Shown one piece after another: positions 37,435-48,709 of a stretch of 64,000 bases of DNA (within the stretch, counting starts at the first letter, position 1; every line of letters begins with the position of its first letter). The notes below the pieces were generated by a model, which saw only the letters and a program-made list of their open reading frames with translations, was not told where the DNA came from and ran no database searches. The translations under genes and the position numbers were made by a program. The DNA comes from CAWDDA01 sp963813345 (GTDB lineage Bacteria > Acidobacteriota > Blastocatellia > RBC074), in assembly GCA_963813345.1 (NCBI GenBank), contig CAWEYR010000033.1:248001-312000 (forward strand), read 5' to 3'.

Positions 37435-40400
37435 TCATACATTGCATAAGTCTCCACTCCTCATGACCCACGAGGAACTAAGGCGGTTTGTCCTCGCGGT
37501 CTCAATTGTCGGAACAATGACGTCTCGTGGAAGAAGTGGGTTTTTGTGCTGAGCCACCGCTTCCGATTCGGTCGCTGCGCGCCAGAGTTTCACGGGTCCA
37601 TGGCGGGTCGCGGTCGCAAGCGTCCGCCCGTCCGGAGAGAACGCCACGGCAGTGATTTCGTCCGCATGTCCAGTCAAGGTCAGTACCTCCTCACCAGTTT
37701 CGGACACCCAAAGTTTCACGGTTCGGTCTTGACCCCCGGGGTCACCAGTCTCCGCCCGTCAGGCGAGAAGGCGATGGCGGTAACCGGGCCCCTATGTCCC
37801 TTAAGATTGAGCAACTCCTTGCCTGTCGCTGTGTCCCAGACTGTTCCCGCCTGCGCCAGTTTCTTACCGTCAGGAGACAAGGTGGCGAAGCCTTTCTTTG
37901 TCTTGAAAGTGAGAAGGTTTTGACCAGTGGTGGCATCCCAGAATTTTGCGGTACCAGACGTACCATCGTCATTCACGGTCGCAATCCGTCTTCCATCCGG
38001 AGTAAATGCGACTGAGAAGCGATGAGCAGAGCCCTCGTGGTTAACGCTAAAAAGCTCGGTCCAAGTGACAATATCCCAAAGCTTCAGCGTACCAGTGCGA
38101 GTTTTCCCTCCATCTTGCGTCGATGTAGTGTTACTACTACCCGTCGCAAGCCTCTTACCATCCGGCGAAAAGGCCAAAGACGTGAGGGGCCAATTTTTGT
38201 ATCCAGGTGTCGCAGCATTTTCCCGGTTTCAACATCGAAAACTCTTGCGGTGGACACGGCTGTCAAAAGCCAGCATCTTACCATCCGGCGAGAAGGCAAC
38301 TGCCTCGATCCAAAACCTCTCGACGTTGGCTTTGAAGGTCCGAAACTCACGGAACGTCTCCATGTCCCAGAGCCTGACCGTTCCGTCGTCATTGCCAGTC
38401 GCCAGGGATACTTCCATCTGGCGAAAAGGCTAGTGATTCCACCGGCTGCGTCTCGATTGTGACCTCTTCCTGTGTTAACGCTGTGTGAGCATCCGGAATC
38501 TCCCACAACTTGAGTCCGTCAACACCTGTTGATACGAGCTGATTCCCGCCAGCGGAAAACGCCACTGATCGGACTGCATTGCATGTCCTCTGAGAACCAA
38601 TAGTTCCTTCCCGTTCGAGGAATCCCAGAGTCTCACTGTTCCGTCGCTACCGCCTGAAGCCACCATCTTAACGACCCACGGAAGCCTGCTCCTCGAAAAG
38701 GCAATAGAATGATCGGACCCGGCGTTTCCCTTGAGCGTGACTGCCTCTCTTCCAGTGACCGTGTCTATAAGCATCAGAGTGTAGTTGATCGTCCCTACTG
38801 CGAGAGTTCGACCGTCTGGGGAAAACGTGATTGAAAGCGGAAGGTTATAACCCGGGTAGATTGCAACACACGTCCTGTTGCCGTCTCCATCACATGAACC
38901 TGTGGACCAACAGCTTCAATCGAGTTGTCGTCTCTCTTAAATCGTATCCTCCGAGTAGCCCCCCGACGCGACCTTGGTCCCGTCCTCGGAAATCGCGATT
39001 GGAGAGAAGAAGATGTCTTGATTCTCAGGAATATGAGTCACACTTTTACCAGTCACTGTGTCGAGGAGTAGTAGTTGGTACCGACCGCCAGGTCTTTCCT
39101 GCCCGCCAGCGGCGAACCATCTGCCGCCGCCTGATAGAACAATATCCACGGGCATGCCAGCAATACTTTTATGAAAGGTTTCGAGCTCGCGACCAGTGTT
39201 AAGGTCCCATAGCGTCACAGTGCCGTCTTCGCTCAATGTCGCAAACCGACTACCTTCAGGGGAAATCGCAAACTTCAACGGAGAGCGAGAAAGGGAATCC
39301 AGCGTAGGCAGCTCCTGACCACTTTCTATGTCCCAAAACCTCACCTTTCTCCCGCTCTCGTCCGCAGTTACGGTCACGAGCTTTTTGCCGTCTTGAGAAA
39401 AAGTGGCCGTGACGAGTCTATCCAGTGGCTTTGAGAGCAGGTGCCCATGGCTGATTCGCCACAAGTGATACCACTCGAAGCCACGCAGGTCTTCTCTCCC
39501 GGGTTTGGGCCACTGGGCGGAGAGTAACTCCAGCAGCCGTGGAATATTCGCCGTATCCCAGGCTTGACGTGCCAGGCCGATCTGGGCAACGTAAAGAGAT
39601 CGGCTGGTCGCGAGTTCTTGCTCTTCGGCGCGGATACGCTGCCACACGGCCGTGAATGCCAACGCTGAAATCGCGGCGAGAACGGCCGTGGCGAAAGCGC
39701 TGGCCCCAGCAAACCTCTTCGGTAAGCAGCCTTTTGCCGCCGGAGCTCTGCGTCAGGCAGATGCGCTGCGATCCATTGACGGTCGAACACTCGACTGTAG
39801 ATGCGGTTCCGTACTTGGCAGGACCCATTCGCGACTCGCACAACCCCCGATAGTCGCAGAGTGCTTACCAGCGGACTTGTTTCCTCGTCTGGTACCGGTT
39901 TGCCTCTATGCACTCTTTGATAGAGACTAAGCAAACTTGCGACATCCACTTCGCTCCGCAACAGTCTCTGCCGAACAAACAAAAGGTTGTTGTCCCTCTC
40001 GTGAGATCGACGAGTCAAGAACAATTCTGCGCACAAACGATCCACGCCCTTCTCACTATCGACGCTCAAATCATCGGCTACAGCAGCGCAGAGCCTTTGC
40101 GTCAGATACGGATGTCCACTTGTCCAATAGCGAATACGTGCGAGCAGTGCAGCGTTCAGGATTCTGCTCCACGCCCCAACCCTTGCGCCAGAAGAGAAGC
40201 CTCTTCCTCGGTGAAATCGTCGAGCTCGATTCGACGACCGATGTTGAATGGTGTCGTTCGGGTGTCCCGAATCAAATCGGATGGTGTAGCCACGCCTAAC
40301 AAACAGAAAGTCAGACGTTCGAGATCAGTGGCCTCCGTCCTCCGGTTGTAAAACTCACGAATTCCAGCGAAGAACTCGTCAGTCGCAAACGGGAGACTTC

Positions 40401-40851
40401 GCACTGTGTCAATCTCATCAATAAAAATCACGACGCAACCGGCATAGCGTCGCAGCGCGACTCGACGAACGGCCTCCATCCACCGCTGCAACGGGCCCAA
40501 TTCAGGATGAGCCTGCCAGAATTCCATGAGCTCATCTTCAAGCTCGAGATGTCCACCAATCTGGTTGAGCAGGCCGCCGTACCATTGTTCGGCACTCAGG
40601 GTCTGCCCGAGCGCCGTAAGGTCGACGGGAACTGCTCCTACGCCTTCTTCGCGAAGACGAGCAACTGTCCGGACCATAAGTGAGGATTTGCCCATTTGCC
40701 GCGAAGTGAGCACATAGCAATACTCCCCTCCGCTGAGTGCATCATAGAGTTCGCCGTCGGCCCGGCGACTGACGTAGCACAACGCATCGCGGCGAACGGT
40801 TCCGCCGACGATGTAGAAACTCTCTTCGAAGCTGGTTTGGACGCTGCTCAT
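37435..40851 (-). CDS. AAA-like (STAND) ATPase with WD40 propeller, multiply frameshifted
   Basis: The ATG at 40851 overlaps the kinase stop (ATGA). The intact part to 40156 is an AAA_35-type domain: FYIVGGTVRRDALCYVSR, Walker A SRQMGKSS at residues 50-57, Walker B VVIFIDEID near 140-148, and GVATPSDLIRDTRTTPFNIG. A winged-helix-like part follows (LLSLYQRVHRGKPVPDEET), then one membrane helix (about 39690-39640, TAVLAAISALAFTAVW), RGFEWYHLWR, and about twelve WD40-type blades down to 37435 (SEDGTVTLWDLNTGRELE; SGGSDGTVRLWDSSNGKEL; TGNDDGTVRLWDMETFREF; AFSPDGRTLATATRHGPVKL). Near 40180, 39700 and 38940, and several times between 38850 and 37720, the frame changes. The intended length is about 1140 residues. 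Likely a membrane-anchored STAND sensor. Confidence 0.72.
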
Positions 40852-43049
40852 TGCAGATGCTCCTTGAGGTATTCTTTGTAGAGCTGGCACCGCGGTGCTG
40901 CGTGCTTCGCCGAATCCCCGGCAATGACTCCTGCACTCTGAAGCCGGTAGAAGCTGTCGGTAGACAATGACGGACGACCCTGCAAGACTCCCTTCACTGC
41001 CTCGCAAAGCTTGCGGTCTTGCGTCAGCGAGACCAGAATCCGGCGCAAATGGTGGCCGAAAGGACCATGGTCGTGACCGGCTTCACTTACCAGTGAATCC
41101 AGTCTCAATCGCCGAACCGTCATTTCGTGGAGGCCGCGCCGCACAAGATAAGGATGACCTCCCACGAGGCGATAGTAGAGCGCGAGCTCTGCTTCGCTCG
41201 TAAGGGGAGATCCGTAGCGGCTGTTGAGATCGGCTACCTGGTCTATCGTAAAGTCTTCCAGTAACAGTTGGGTGCCAACATTGAAAGGTGACTGGTTGAG
41301 GTCGGTGATAAACAGGTGCGCCTCGGTCGCGTATGCAATTGCGAGTGTGAGCTGCCTCCAGGGTCCCTGCGGATCGAGTGCCCGCTTGTTATGCCAGGAC
41401 CGGAACAAACCAAAGATGCTACTTCCGAATTCGCACGTGAAAAGTCGATCTACCTCGTCAAGCCCCCACACGATTGGCGCGTCGATCGCTGTCAGTACCT
41501 CCCGGCGCAGGAACCGCTCGAAATTGCTGCTTGGCCCGATGTGAGGGCTCCAAACCTCCTCGGGAAGCTTGTCGAGGTCAATCTGTTCCGCGATTGCTCC
41601 GCCAAGCCTTTGCAGTAGCTTGTCTGCCGTTTCAAAGCAGTCGTCACTCAGACCCTGGAAATCAGTGAGGACGACTTTGGCGCCCGACTCTCTCGCGCGC
41701 TGAAGGCCGCGCGCCAGAAGCGATGTCTTGCCAACCTGTCGCGGCCCTTTCACCAGCACGATACTGTCACGCCGTGCAATCGCTGCTTCGAATTCCGAAT
41801 CTATGGAGCGAACAATATAGAACTCCGAGTCGAGCGGTACGGCGCCCCCAACCGGCTCCAGCGAGGCGGCTTTACCAGGAGGCGCAGAGAGTCCAGGAGA
41901 CGCGTAGGACACCGTGGACAGTCTCGACGGTCCGGCGCGCCTGAGCCTCGCTTCAAAGCCCAGTTCGTCTTTCAAACCGTTGAGGTCGACGAGGATCTCG
42001 GTGGCAGATTGGTACCGGTTCTCCGGCTCTTTTGCCAGTGCTCGGTTTACGATTCGCTCGAGGTCCGCCGTGGCAGCGCCTGCCGCCAGCTCAAGTGGCA
42101 TTGGTCGGTCCGTAAGGATCGCTGCCATCACTTCGCCCGCTGACTCGCCCTTGAACGGTGCTCGACCCGTAAGCACCTCGTAGAGAACAACGCCGAGGCC
42201 GAAGAGGTCGCTTCTGCCGTCAATCTCGCGTTCCCGAATCTGCTCCGGGGACATGTATCGAACCGTTCCGATCACTCGGCCTGGCTCGGTTTCGAAGGGC
42301 CGGTCGAATAGGAGCTCGGTATCAATCCGCGTTGACTTCCCGGGAGGATGTTGTGTGATCAGTTTTGCCAGGCCGAAGTCGAGGACTTTGACTATTCCAT
42401 CATTACGGATCATTACATTTTCAGGCTTGATGTCGCGGTGGACTACTCCGGTCCTGTGTGCTGCCTGAAGTGCGCTTGCAACCTGAATTGTGATGCCGAG
42501 AACATCATTGACGCTCGTCAAACGCGTTTTGATCATCCTCCGCAGTGTTTCGCCTTCGACGTATTCGCTGGCGATAAAGTCAACACCTTCCTCGTGGCCA
42601 ACTTCATAAATTGTAATGATGTTCGGGTGGTTGAGGGCTGAGGTCGCGCGCGCTTCGTGCCTGAAACGTTCAACCCGCTCCCGATTTCGGGTGAAGGCTT
42701 CCGGAAGGAGTTTGAGGGCGACTCTGCGTGGGAGACGGGTGTCGTCCGCGAGGTAAACCTCACCCATCCCTCCCGCGCCAAGCATTGAGAGAATGCGATA
42801 GTGGCCGAAAGCCTTATCGGTTGCCCAACGGCGCTTTTCCGCTTCGAGCGTTTCAGCAACCGACTCGATCGCGGACTTGTCCAGAAGGCCCTCAGCCTCA
42901 CCGTCGGCACTCAAAAGGGTTTCGAGCCTTTGCCGGAGGTCCTTGTCGCCGGCGCACGCCTTGTTTAGGAACTCCCCGCGTTGCTCCGGATCCAACCCCA
43001 GGGCGTCGTGGAACAGCTTTTCGATTTTCTTCCACTGATCGGATTCCAT
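40848..43049 (-). CDS. Ser/Thr protein kinase fused to an AAA-like (STAND) ATPase domain
   Basis: The 733-residue frame is intact. The ATG at 43049 was chosen because it begins the MESDQWKKIEKLFHDALGLD segment typical of acidobacterial PKN kinases; the frame runs open 32 codons further. The kinase domain is about 81-345: Gly loop GAGGMGEVY (91-99), ATP-anchoring K113, catalytic VVHRDIKPEN (D205), metal-binding DFG at 223-225, and GTVRYMSPEQ. A linker (370-405) leads to the AAA_35-like domain with Walker A GPRQVGKTS (434-442), Walker B IVWGLDEVD (about 525-535) and SPFNVGTQLLLEDFT. No transmembrane segment is evident. The same ATPase family occurs in the next gene, so the two proteins may co-assemble through their AAA domains (inference). 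Confidence 0.88.
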   Translation of the reverse strand: MESDQWKKIEKLFHDALGLDPEQRGEFLNKACAGDKDLRQRLETLLSADGEAEGLLDKSAIESVAETLEAEKRRWATDKAFGHYRILSMLGAGGMGEVYLADDTRLPRRVALKLLPEAFTRNRERVERFRHEARATSALNHPNIITIYEVGHEEGVDFIASEYVEGETLRRMIKTRLTSVNDVLGITIQVASALQAAHRTGVVHRDIKPENVMIRNDGIVKVLDFGLAKLITQHPPGKSTRIDTELLFDRPFETEPGRVIGTVRYMSPEQIREREIDGRSDLFGLGVVLYEVLTGRAPFKGESAGEVMAAILTDRPMPLELAAGAATADLERIVNRALAKEPENRYQSATEILVDLNGLKDELGFEARLRRAGPSRLSTVSYASPGLSAPPGKAASLEPVGGAVPLDSEFYIVRSIDSEFEAAIARRDSIVLVKGPRQVGKTSLLARGLQRARESGAKVVLTDFQGLSDDCFETADKLLQRLGGAIAEQIDLDKLPEEVWSPHIGPSSNFERFLRREVLTAIDAPIVWGLDEVDRLFTCEFGSSIFGLFRSWHNKRALDPQGPWRQLTLAIAYATEAHLFITDLNQSPFNVGTQLLLEDFTIDQVADLNSRYGSPLTSEAELALYYRLVGGHPYLVRRGLHEMTVRRLRLDSLVSEAGHDHGPFGHHLRRILVSLTQDRKLCEAVKGVLQGRPSLSTDSFYRLQSAGVIAGDSAKHAAPRCQLYKEYLKEHLQ

Positions 43050-43093
43050 CGCTGTCCTATTAAGGCGGAAACGGGAAGCAAAAACTGTCAGGG

Positions 43094-43673
43094 CTACTGT
43101 GTGCAGGATAATTCGGAGCGGAGCCAGGCTCTTGCCAGGCGCCATTCGCGCTGGACCGTGCTCGCTGAAATCCCAAGCACTTCCGCCGTCTCATCGACGG
43201 TCAATCCCCCAAAAAAGCGCAGTTCAACTATATCGCCCTTCAGCTTGTCGAAGGCCGCAAGACTCGAAAGAGCGTCGTCTACTGCTACGACATCGGCATC
43301 CTTCACAATCCTCAAACGTGCACCTTCTGCATTCGGTCCATCAACTGGGTCACCCTTGCGTTTTTTACCCCCGGGTTCGAGCGAAGTCGACCAGGATGCG
43401 TCGCATGAGCTGTGCCGAAACACCAAAGAAGTGGGCACGATTCCGCCACCGGACATTCTTCCAGTCCATGAGCCGCAAGTACGCCTCATTGACGAGAGCC
43501 GTTGGCTCCAGGGTATGGTCGGGGCGCTCACCCCTCAGATAACAACGAGCGAGTCGATGCAACTCCCCGTAAACCAATGGCGTCAACTGCTCGAGCGCCG
43601 AACGGTCTCCGTCAGACCATGCCACTAGAAGCTGAGTGATGTCATTGGCTGGGTGAGGCAACGCGTCGTTCAT
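43094..43673 (-). CDS. ECF-type RNA polymerase sigma factor (TIGR02999-like), one frame change
   Basis: The ATG at 43673 follows GAGGAGCGAAAG. The first part (to 43365) holds region 2: NDITQLLVAWSDGDRSALEQ, VYGELHRLARCYLRGERP, PTALVNEAYLRLMDW, and HFFGVSAQLMRRILVDFAR. Near 43370 the frame changes, then continues GARLRIVKDADVVAVDDAL and region 4: IVELRFFGGLTVDETAEVL, ISASTVQREWRLARAWLR. The intended length is about 192 residues. It resembles the Planctomycetes/Acidobacteria ECF group that is encoded with PKN-type kinases and lacks a classical anti-sigma factor. The kinase gene starts 44 bases downstream. Kinase control of this sigma factor is a reasonable inference. Confidence 0.83.
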
Positions 43674-43795
43674 CTTTCGCTCCTCGATGGCCTTTCAGGT
43701 CTCAGCGCCATCATAGGGTGAGGCGTCCGTCTTGATGATCACTCTGTCCACCAACACCAGAGAATTACCACAGTGTAGCTATAGTTGACAGTCTC

Positions 43796-43826
43796 TACGA
43801 GCAAACTAAAGTTTGAACTCGAACCA
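43796..43826. repeat. Family A single arm
   Basis: GAGCAAACTAAAGTTTGAAC followed by TCGAACC, with no left arm. It lies in the 173-base divergent gap between the ECF sigma operon and the DUF1549/1553 gene, where no other signal is clear. Confidence 0.5.
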
Positions 43827-43846
43827 AAGTGGCATATCATCGCGGG

Positions 43847-46800
43847 GTGAAGAGTGAAGACTGTCTGACGGACACCAAACATACGCTGAAGTTGCTTGCC
43901 TTGCTCGCATCGGGCATTCTGCTTGCACTCGATTCTCTGCAAAGTCCCGCTCGCGCCGCCAGCACTCCGCATCCTCCCCCGCTCAATTGAAGCGCGTTGA
44001 TTTCAACCGCGATGTCCGCCCAATCCTCTCCGATAAATGCATCGTCTGCCACGGTCCAGACGCATCGAACAGGAATATCAAATTGCGTCTCGATTCCGAA
44101 GCGGCGGCGATGGCTGACCTCGGGAGAGGACGTCGCGCGATCGTTGCGGGCAACCCTGAGCAAAGCGAAATGGTTAAGCGCATCACATCTGAAAATGAAG
44201 CGATGCGGATGCCACCGGTCTACTCAAATCACAGGCTCACTCAAGCCGAGATTAACCTGCTCGTCGATTGGATCAGGCAGGGCGCCCAGTGGCAGCAGCA
44301 CTGGGCATTCATCACACCTGTCCGTCCTCAATTGCCCGCGGTCAAAAATGCGAGCTGGCCGAAGAATGCTGTTGATCGCTTTGTTCTGGAGCGGCTTGAA
44401 CGCGAAGGTCTTCAACCGTCAGCTGAAGCTGATCGGGCAACACTCATCAGGCGGGTGTCTTTCGATCTGACCGGGTTGCCGCCCACGCTGAAAGAGATTG
44501 ACGACTTTCTAAACGACAAGTCACCGAATGCTTATGAGAAGGTCGTCGATCGTCTGCTGGCATCTTCCCGATATGGCGAACGGATGGCTTTCCGGTGGCT
44601 CGATGCGGCACGCTATGCCGACACCAACGGTTATCAGGTCGATGGCGATCGTTCGATGTGGCGCTGGCGCGACTGGGTGATCGAAGCCTTCAATCAGAAC
44701 ATGTCGTATGACAGGTTCATCATCGAACAACTGGCCGGGGACTTACTTCCGAATGCGACACTGGATCAGAGGATCGCCACCGCATTCAATCGCAACCACC
44801 GTATCAACGCCGAGGGCGGTATCGTGCCTGAAGAATATCGCGTCGAGTACGTCGTTGACCGCGTAGACACTACGTCGACCGTGTTCATGGGACTCACGAT
44901 GGCCTGTGCGCGCTGTCACGATCACAAGTACGACCCGCTAAAGCAGAAGGAGTTCTATCAGCTCTCGGCCTATTTCAACAACATTCCCGAAGATGGCCGC
45001 GCGATGGATTGGGGCAATTCGGCTCCGTGGATCTTCGCGCCGACTCGCGAGCAGCAACGGCAGCTCGATCAAATCAATCTCGAGATTGCGCAGGCCGAGA
45101 AGCGGTTTAATGCGCAGATAGCCGGCATCGCTTCGAGTCAACGCAGATGGGAAAAGACTCTTGCATCAGGACAACAGTGGTTCCGGGACAGTCATCTGCT
45201 CATCCGTATTCCGTTCGATGACGGCCAGGCGCCGGTTTTCAATCAATCAGGCAAGGCTTACCTCGACAAGGTAGTCAAGGATGCTCACGGTAGAGTTAAT
45301 GACAAGAAGATCGACGCGAGCAGTGAGAAAACGACTACGAAGCCTGAGGAGATCGGCTTTCGTGATGGCGCGCCTGCATACATAGCTTCGCCACTCGGAC
45401 AGGCAGCACAGTTTGACGGCAAGCTCTACTTTGACGCAGGTCATCGAGGCGATTTCCGATACAAATCAACCGGCTTTGATTACAGGGAACAATTCGCGAT
45501 CTCCGCGTGGATTTATCCCGAATCGGAGCAGAGCGGCGCGATCATCACGAAGATGTCCGACTCGGTTGCAGAGCAGGACAATCATCTGCCGCGAACAAAT
45601 GGCTGGGGGCTGTTCTTCGCGAATGGGAAGATCAACTTCAACCTTGTGTTTTCATGGAACTACGACGGCTTTCGCGCCGAAACTGAAAAGGCATTGCCGA
45701 TAAAACAATGGCATCACGTGTTGCTCGAATTCAACGGTCTGAATCAATACGATGACCGTGTGAAGATTTACGTGAACGGCGAACTGCAACGACTGAAGGT
45801 TCATCAGCCTCATCTCTATTTGTTCTTTGGCCAGGCGGACAGCCCACTGCGCATCGGTGGCGGAGGCGGCGCGGCGATGCGATTCAAAGGGGCACTGGAC
45901 GAATTGCGCGTATACACCGCGCTTCCCGATGAGGATGAGATCGCGGCGCTCGCGTGCGCTGATTCGCTGGATAGAATCGCGAGCGATTCCGGAACGAGAG
46001 CGCACTCGGGGACAGATGCACAAAATTCGCGGCGCATTCCTTGAAAAGGACGCGCCGCAAGAGGCACGCCAATCAGCGCAGCGACTCGCCGGATTGAAAG
46101 ACGAGAAGAAAAAGTTGGAGATGAGCTTTCCAACCGTGATGGTCATGGAAGAGTTGTCACAAGCTCGCCCGGCTTTCGTGCTCAAGCGCGGTGCATACGA
46201 TGCGCGCGGCGATATCGTTGAGCGCGGTGTTCCAGCAGTATTGACGCCGATGCCTGCCACCTTCCCAAAGAACCGGTTGGGACTCGCAAAGTGGCTCGTC
46301 AGCACTGATCATCCACTGACGGCGCGCGTTGCGACGAATCAACTCTGGCAAATGCTTATGGGCACCGGACTCGTCAAGACTGCCGAAGACTTCGGGTCGC
46401 AGGGGGAGCCACCGTCGCATCCAGAGTTGCTCGATTGGCTGGCAGTCGAATTTCGAGACAGCGGATGGGACGTGAAGAGACTGCTCAAGACCGTTGTAAT
46501 GAGCGCGACCTATCGCCAGTCATCCAGAGTGACGCCGCAGTTACTGCAGCGTGATCCGGACAATCGGTTGCTTGCGCGTGGTCCGCGGTTGCGGCTTTCG
46601 GCAGAAATGATTCGTGATCAGGCACTGTTTTCATCCGGGCTGCTTGTCGAGAAGATCGGCGGGCCGTCCGTGAAACCTTATCAGCCGGATGGGCTCTACA
46701 AGGACATGGCGTTCTCCGACAAGACCGACTACGTGCCCGACAAAGGTGAAGGATTGTGGAGGCGAAGCCTGTATACCTTCTGGAAGCGGACGGTGCTTTC

Positions 46801-47215
46801 GCCAACGATGCAGGTCTTTGATGCATCGCCGCGCGAAGTCTGCACGGTGCGTTATTCAAACACGAACACGCCGCTGCAATCGCTCGGTCTCATGAACGAT
46901 GTGACCTATGTTGAAGCGGCGCGGTTTCTGGCTCAGAGAATGCTGCGAGAAAGCGGTTCGACCCCGCAGGAGCGACTCACCTGGGCTTTCCGCACTGTCA
47001 CGTCGAGACTACCGAATGAGCGGGAACTCGGCGCACTGATGCGCAATCTTGAAAGACAACGTGACTATTTCGATCGCAATGCGGGCGAAGCTGCAAAACT
47101 TTTAGGTGTCGGCGAGAAGAAACCTGATGCCGGCATCAACGCAATCGACCTCGCAGCCTACACTGCGACGGCGAGTCTGATTTTCAACCTCGATGAGGTA
47201 ATCATGAAACAATGA
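43847..47215 (+). CDS. PSD1-type cytochrome c / DUF1549 / LamG-like / DUF1553 protein, two frame changes
   Basis: The GTG at 43847 gives a signal peptide (LKLLALLASGILLALDS) in frame 2. The mature protein continues in frame 1 from about 43985. Domains: a c-type heme motif CIVCHGP in VDFNRDVRPILSDKCIVC, DUF1549 (WPKNAVDRFVLERLEREGL; FRWLDAARYADTNGYQ; ACARCHDHKYDPL, a second CxxCH), and a concanavalin/LamG-like domain (EQFAISAWIYPESEQSGAI; LDELRVYTALPDEDEI). Near 46000 the frame changes to one carrying DUF1553: NRLGLAKWLVSTDHPLTAR, GTGLVKTAEDFGSQGEPPSH and TNTPLQSLGLMNDVTYVEA. The intended length is about 1120 residues. It is exported and probably acts in periplasmic redox or polymer degradation; the exact reaction is not known. 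It overlaps the DUF1501 gene (ATGA). Confidence 0.83.
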
Positions 47216-48678
47216 TTTCCGAAGTAACGATGAGCCCTATCGAAGAATACAAACTGATGCTGACGCGGCGCTCGTTCTTTGGGCGCTTCGGACTTGGTGT
47301 CGGTACGGCGGCGCTGGCGTCACTGCTCAAAGACGATGGCTTATCCGCAGCGTTTCACTTTGCACCGAAAGCGAAGCGCGTGATCTATCTGTTCCAGGCA
47401 GGCGCGCCATCGCAGCTTGATCTCTTTGATCCAAAGCCGAAGCTTGAGAACCTACGCGGCCAGAATCTTCCGGATTCTATTCGAATGGGTCAGCGGCTGA
47501 CGGGGATGACGGCTTACCAGTCGTCGCTCCCCACGGCACCTTCGATCTACAAATTCGCGCAGCACGGACAGTCAGGTGCGTGGTTGAGCGAGTTGCTCCC
47601 GCACACAGCCAGGGTTGTGGATGAACTGAGCTTCATCAAATCCATGCACACCGAGCAGATCAATCATGATCCGGCACAGACATTCGCATTGACAGGGTTT
47701 CAATTGGCTGGTCGTCCGAGTCTGGGTTCGTGGATCGCGTACGGGCTGGGCAGCGAGAACAAGGATCTCCCCGCGTTTATCACGATGATTTCCGTAGGTC
47801 GCAATGGCGGCGACCAGCCATTATACGACCGATTGTGGGGCAGCGGCTTTCTTCCGTCACGTTACCAGGGCGTCAAGTTTCACAATGGCCCCGACCCGGT
47901 GCTCTATTTGTCGAATCCGCCCGGCATCCAGCCACAGGCGCGGCGTCAGTTCCTGGATGATCTGGCCGAATTGAACAGAATCAACGCGGAGAGCTATGGT
48001 GATCCTGAAATCCTCTCGCGGGTCGCGCAGTACGAAATGGCATTTCGCATGCAAACGTCCGTTCCTGAATTGACCGATCTTTCGAAGGAACCCGAGAAGA
48101 CCTTTGACCTTTATGGAGCCGACGCCCGCAAGCCGGGTACTTTCGCATACAACTGTATTCTTGCCCGGCGCCTCGCAGAACGTGGAGTGCGCATCATACA
48201 GCTCTTCCATCGTGGATGGGATCAACACAGTGACCTTCCGAAGAGCATCTTGAAACAGGCGCAGGATACCGACCAGCCATCCGCTGCCTTGATTCAGGAT
48301 CTGAAGGAGCGCGGCCTTCTCGATGACACGCTGGTGATATGGGGTGGTGAGTTCGGGCGCACTGTCTATTCGCAGGGCAAGCTGACGGCGGACAACTACG
48401 GACGCGATCACCACCCGCGGTGTTTCACAGTGTGGTTAGCGGGTGGAGGAATAAAACCTGGTGTCACAATCGGTGAGACGGACGACTTCAGCTACAACAT
48501 CGCGCGTGATCCGGTGCACGTTCACGATCTGAACGCAACGATTCTCCATTGTCTCGGCATCGATCACACCAAACTGACCTACAGATTCCAGGGCAGGTAC
48601 TTTCGACTTACCGACGTTCACGGAGAAGTCGTGAACAAGCTGCTGAGCACGTGTAGTCCCCTGGGAGCGCCAGGCTGA
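47212..48678 (+). CDS. DUF1501 family protein with twin-arginine signal
   Basis: A 488-residue protein whose ATG overlaps the stop of the DUF1553 gene by four bases. The N-terminus has a Tat motif (LTRRSFFGRFGLGVGTAALA). The sulfatase/phosphatase-like DUF1501 fold is indicated by VIYLFQAGAPSQLDLFDPKP, HTEQINHDPAQTFALTG, VIWGGEFGRTVYSQGK, DHHPRCFTVWLAGGGIKPG and HDLNATILHCLGIDH. DUF1501 proteins nearly always pair with DUF1549/1553 proteins and are exported; substrate unknown. The last twelve or so residues (CSPLGAPG) are translated from repeat B3. An element insertion has therefore probably replaced the native 3' end. Confidence 0.88.
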   Translation: MISEVTMSPIEEYKLMLTRRSFFGRFGLGVGTAALASLLKDDGLSAAFHFAPKAKRVIYLFQAGAPSQLDLFDPKPKLENLRGQNLPDSIRMGQRLTGMTAYQSSLPTAPSIYKFAQHGQSGAWLSELLPHTARVVDELSFIKSMHTEQINHDPAQTFALTGFQLAGRPSLGSWIAYGLGSENKDLPAFITMISVGRNGGDQPLYDRLWGSGFLPSRYQGVKFHNGPDPVLYLSNPPGIQPQARRQFLDDLAELNRINAESYGDPEILSRVAQYEMAFRMQTSVPELTDLSKEPEKTFDLYGADARKPGTFAYNCILARRLAERGVRIIQLFHRGWDQHSDLPKSILKQAQDTDQPSAALIQDLKERGLLDDTLVIWGGEFGRTVYSQGKLTADNYGRDHHPRCFTVWLAGGGIKPGVTIGETDDFSYNIARDPVHVHDLNATILHCLGIDHTKLTYRFQGRYFRLTDVHGEVVNKLLSTCSPLGAPG

Positions 48679-48690
48679 AGCCTGGCGCGT
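48661..48690. repeat. Family B short hairpin, copy 3
   Basis: CTGGGAGCGCCAGGCTGAAG then CCTGGCGCGT. The inner palindrome GCCAGGCTGAAGCCTGGC is clear. It overlaps the 3' end of the DUF1501 gene and supplies its stop codon. Confidence 0.65.
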
Positions 48691-48709
48691 GGAGTTGGCG
48701 CCATGTGGC

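Noticed and set aside
40155..40851. AAA-like domain at 40156-40851 as a complete stand-alone gene
   Set aside because: The conserved sequence continues in other frames through a membrane helix into WD40 blades, so the stop at 40156 is a frame change.
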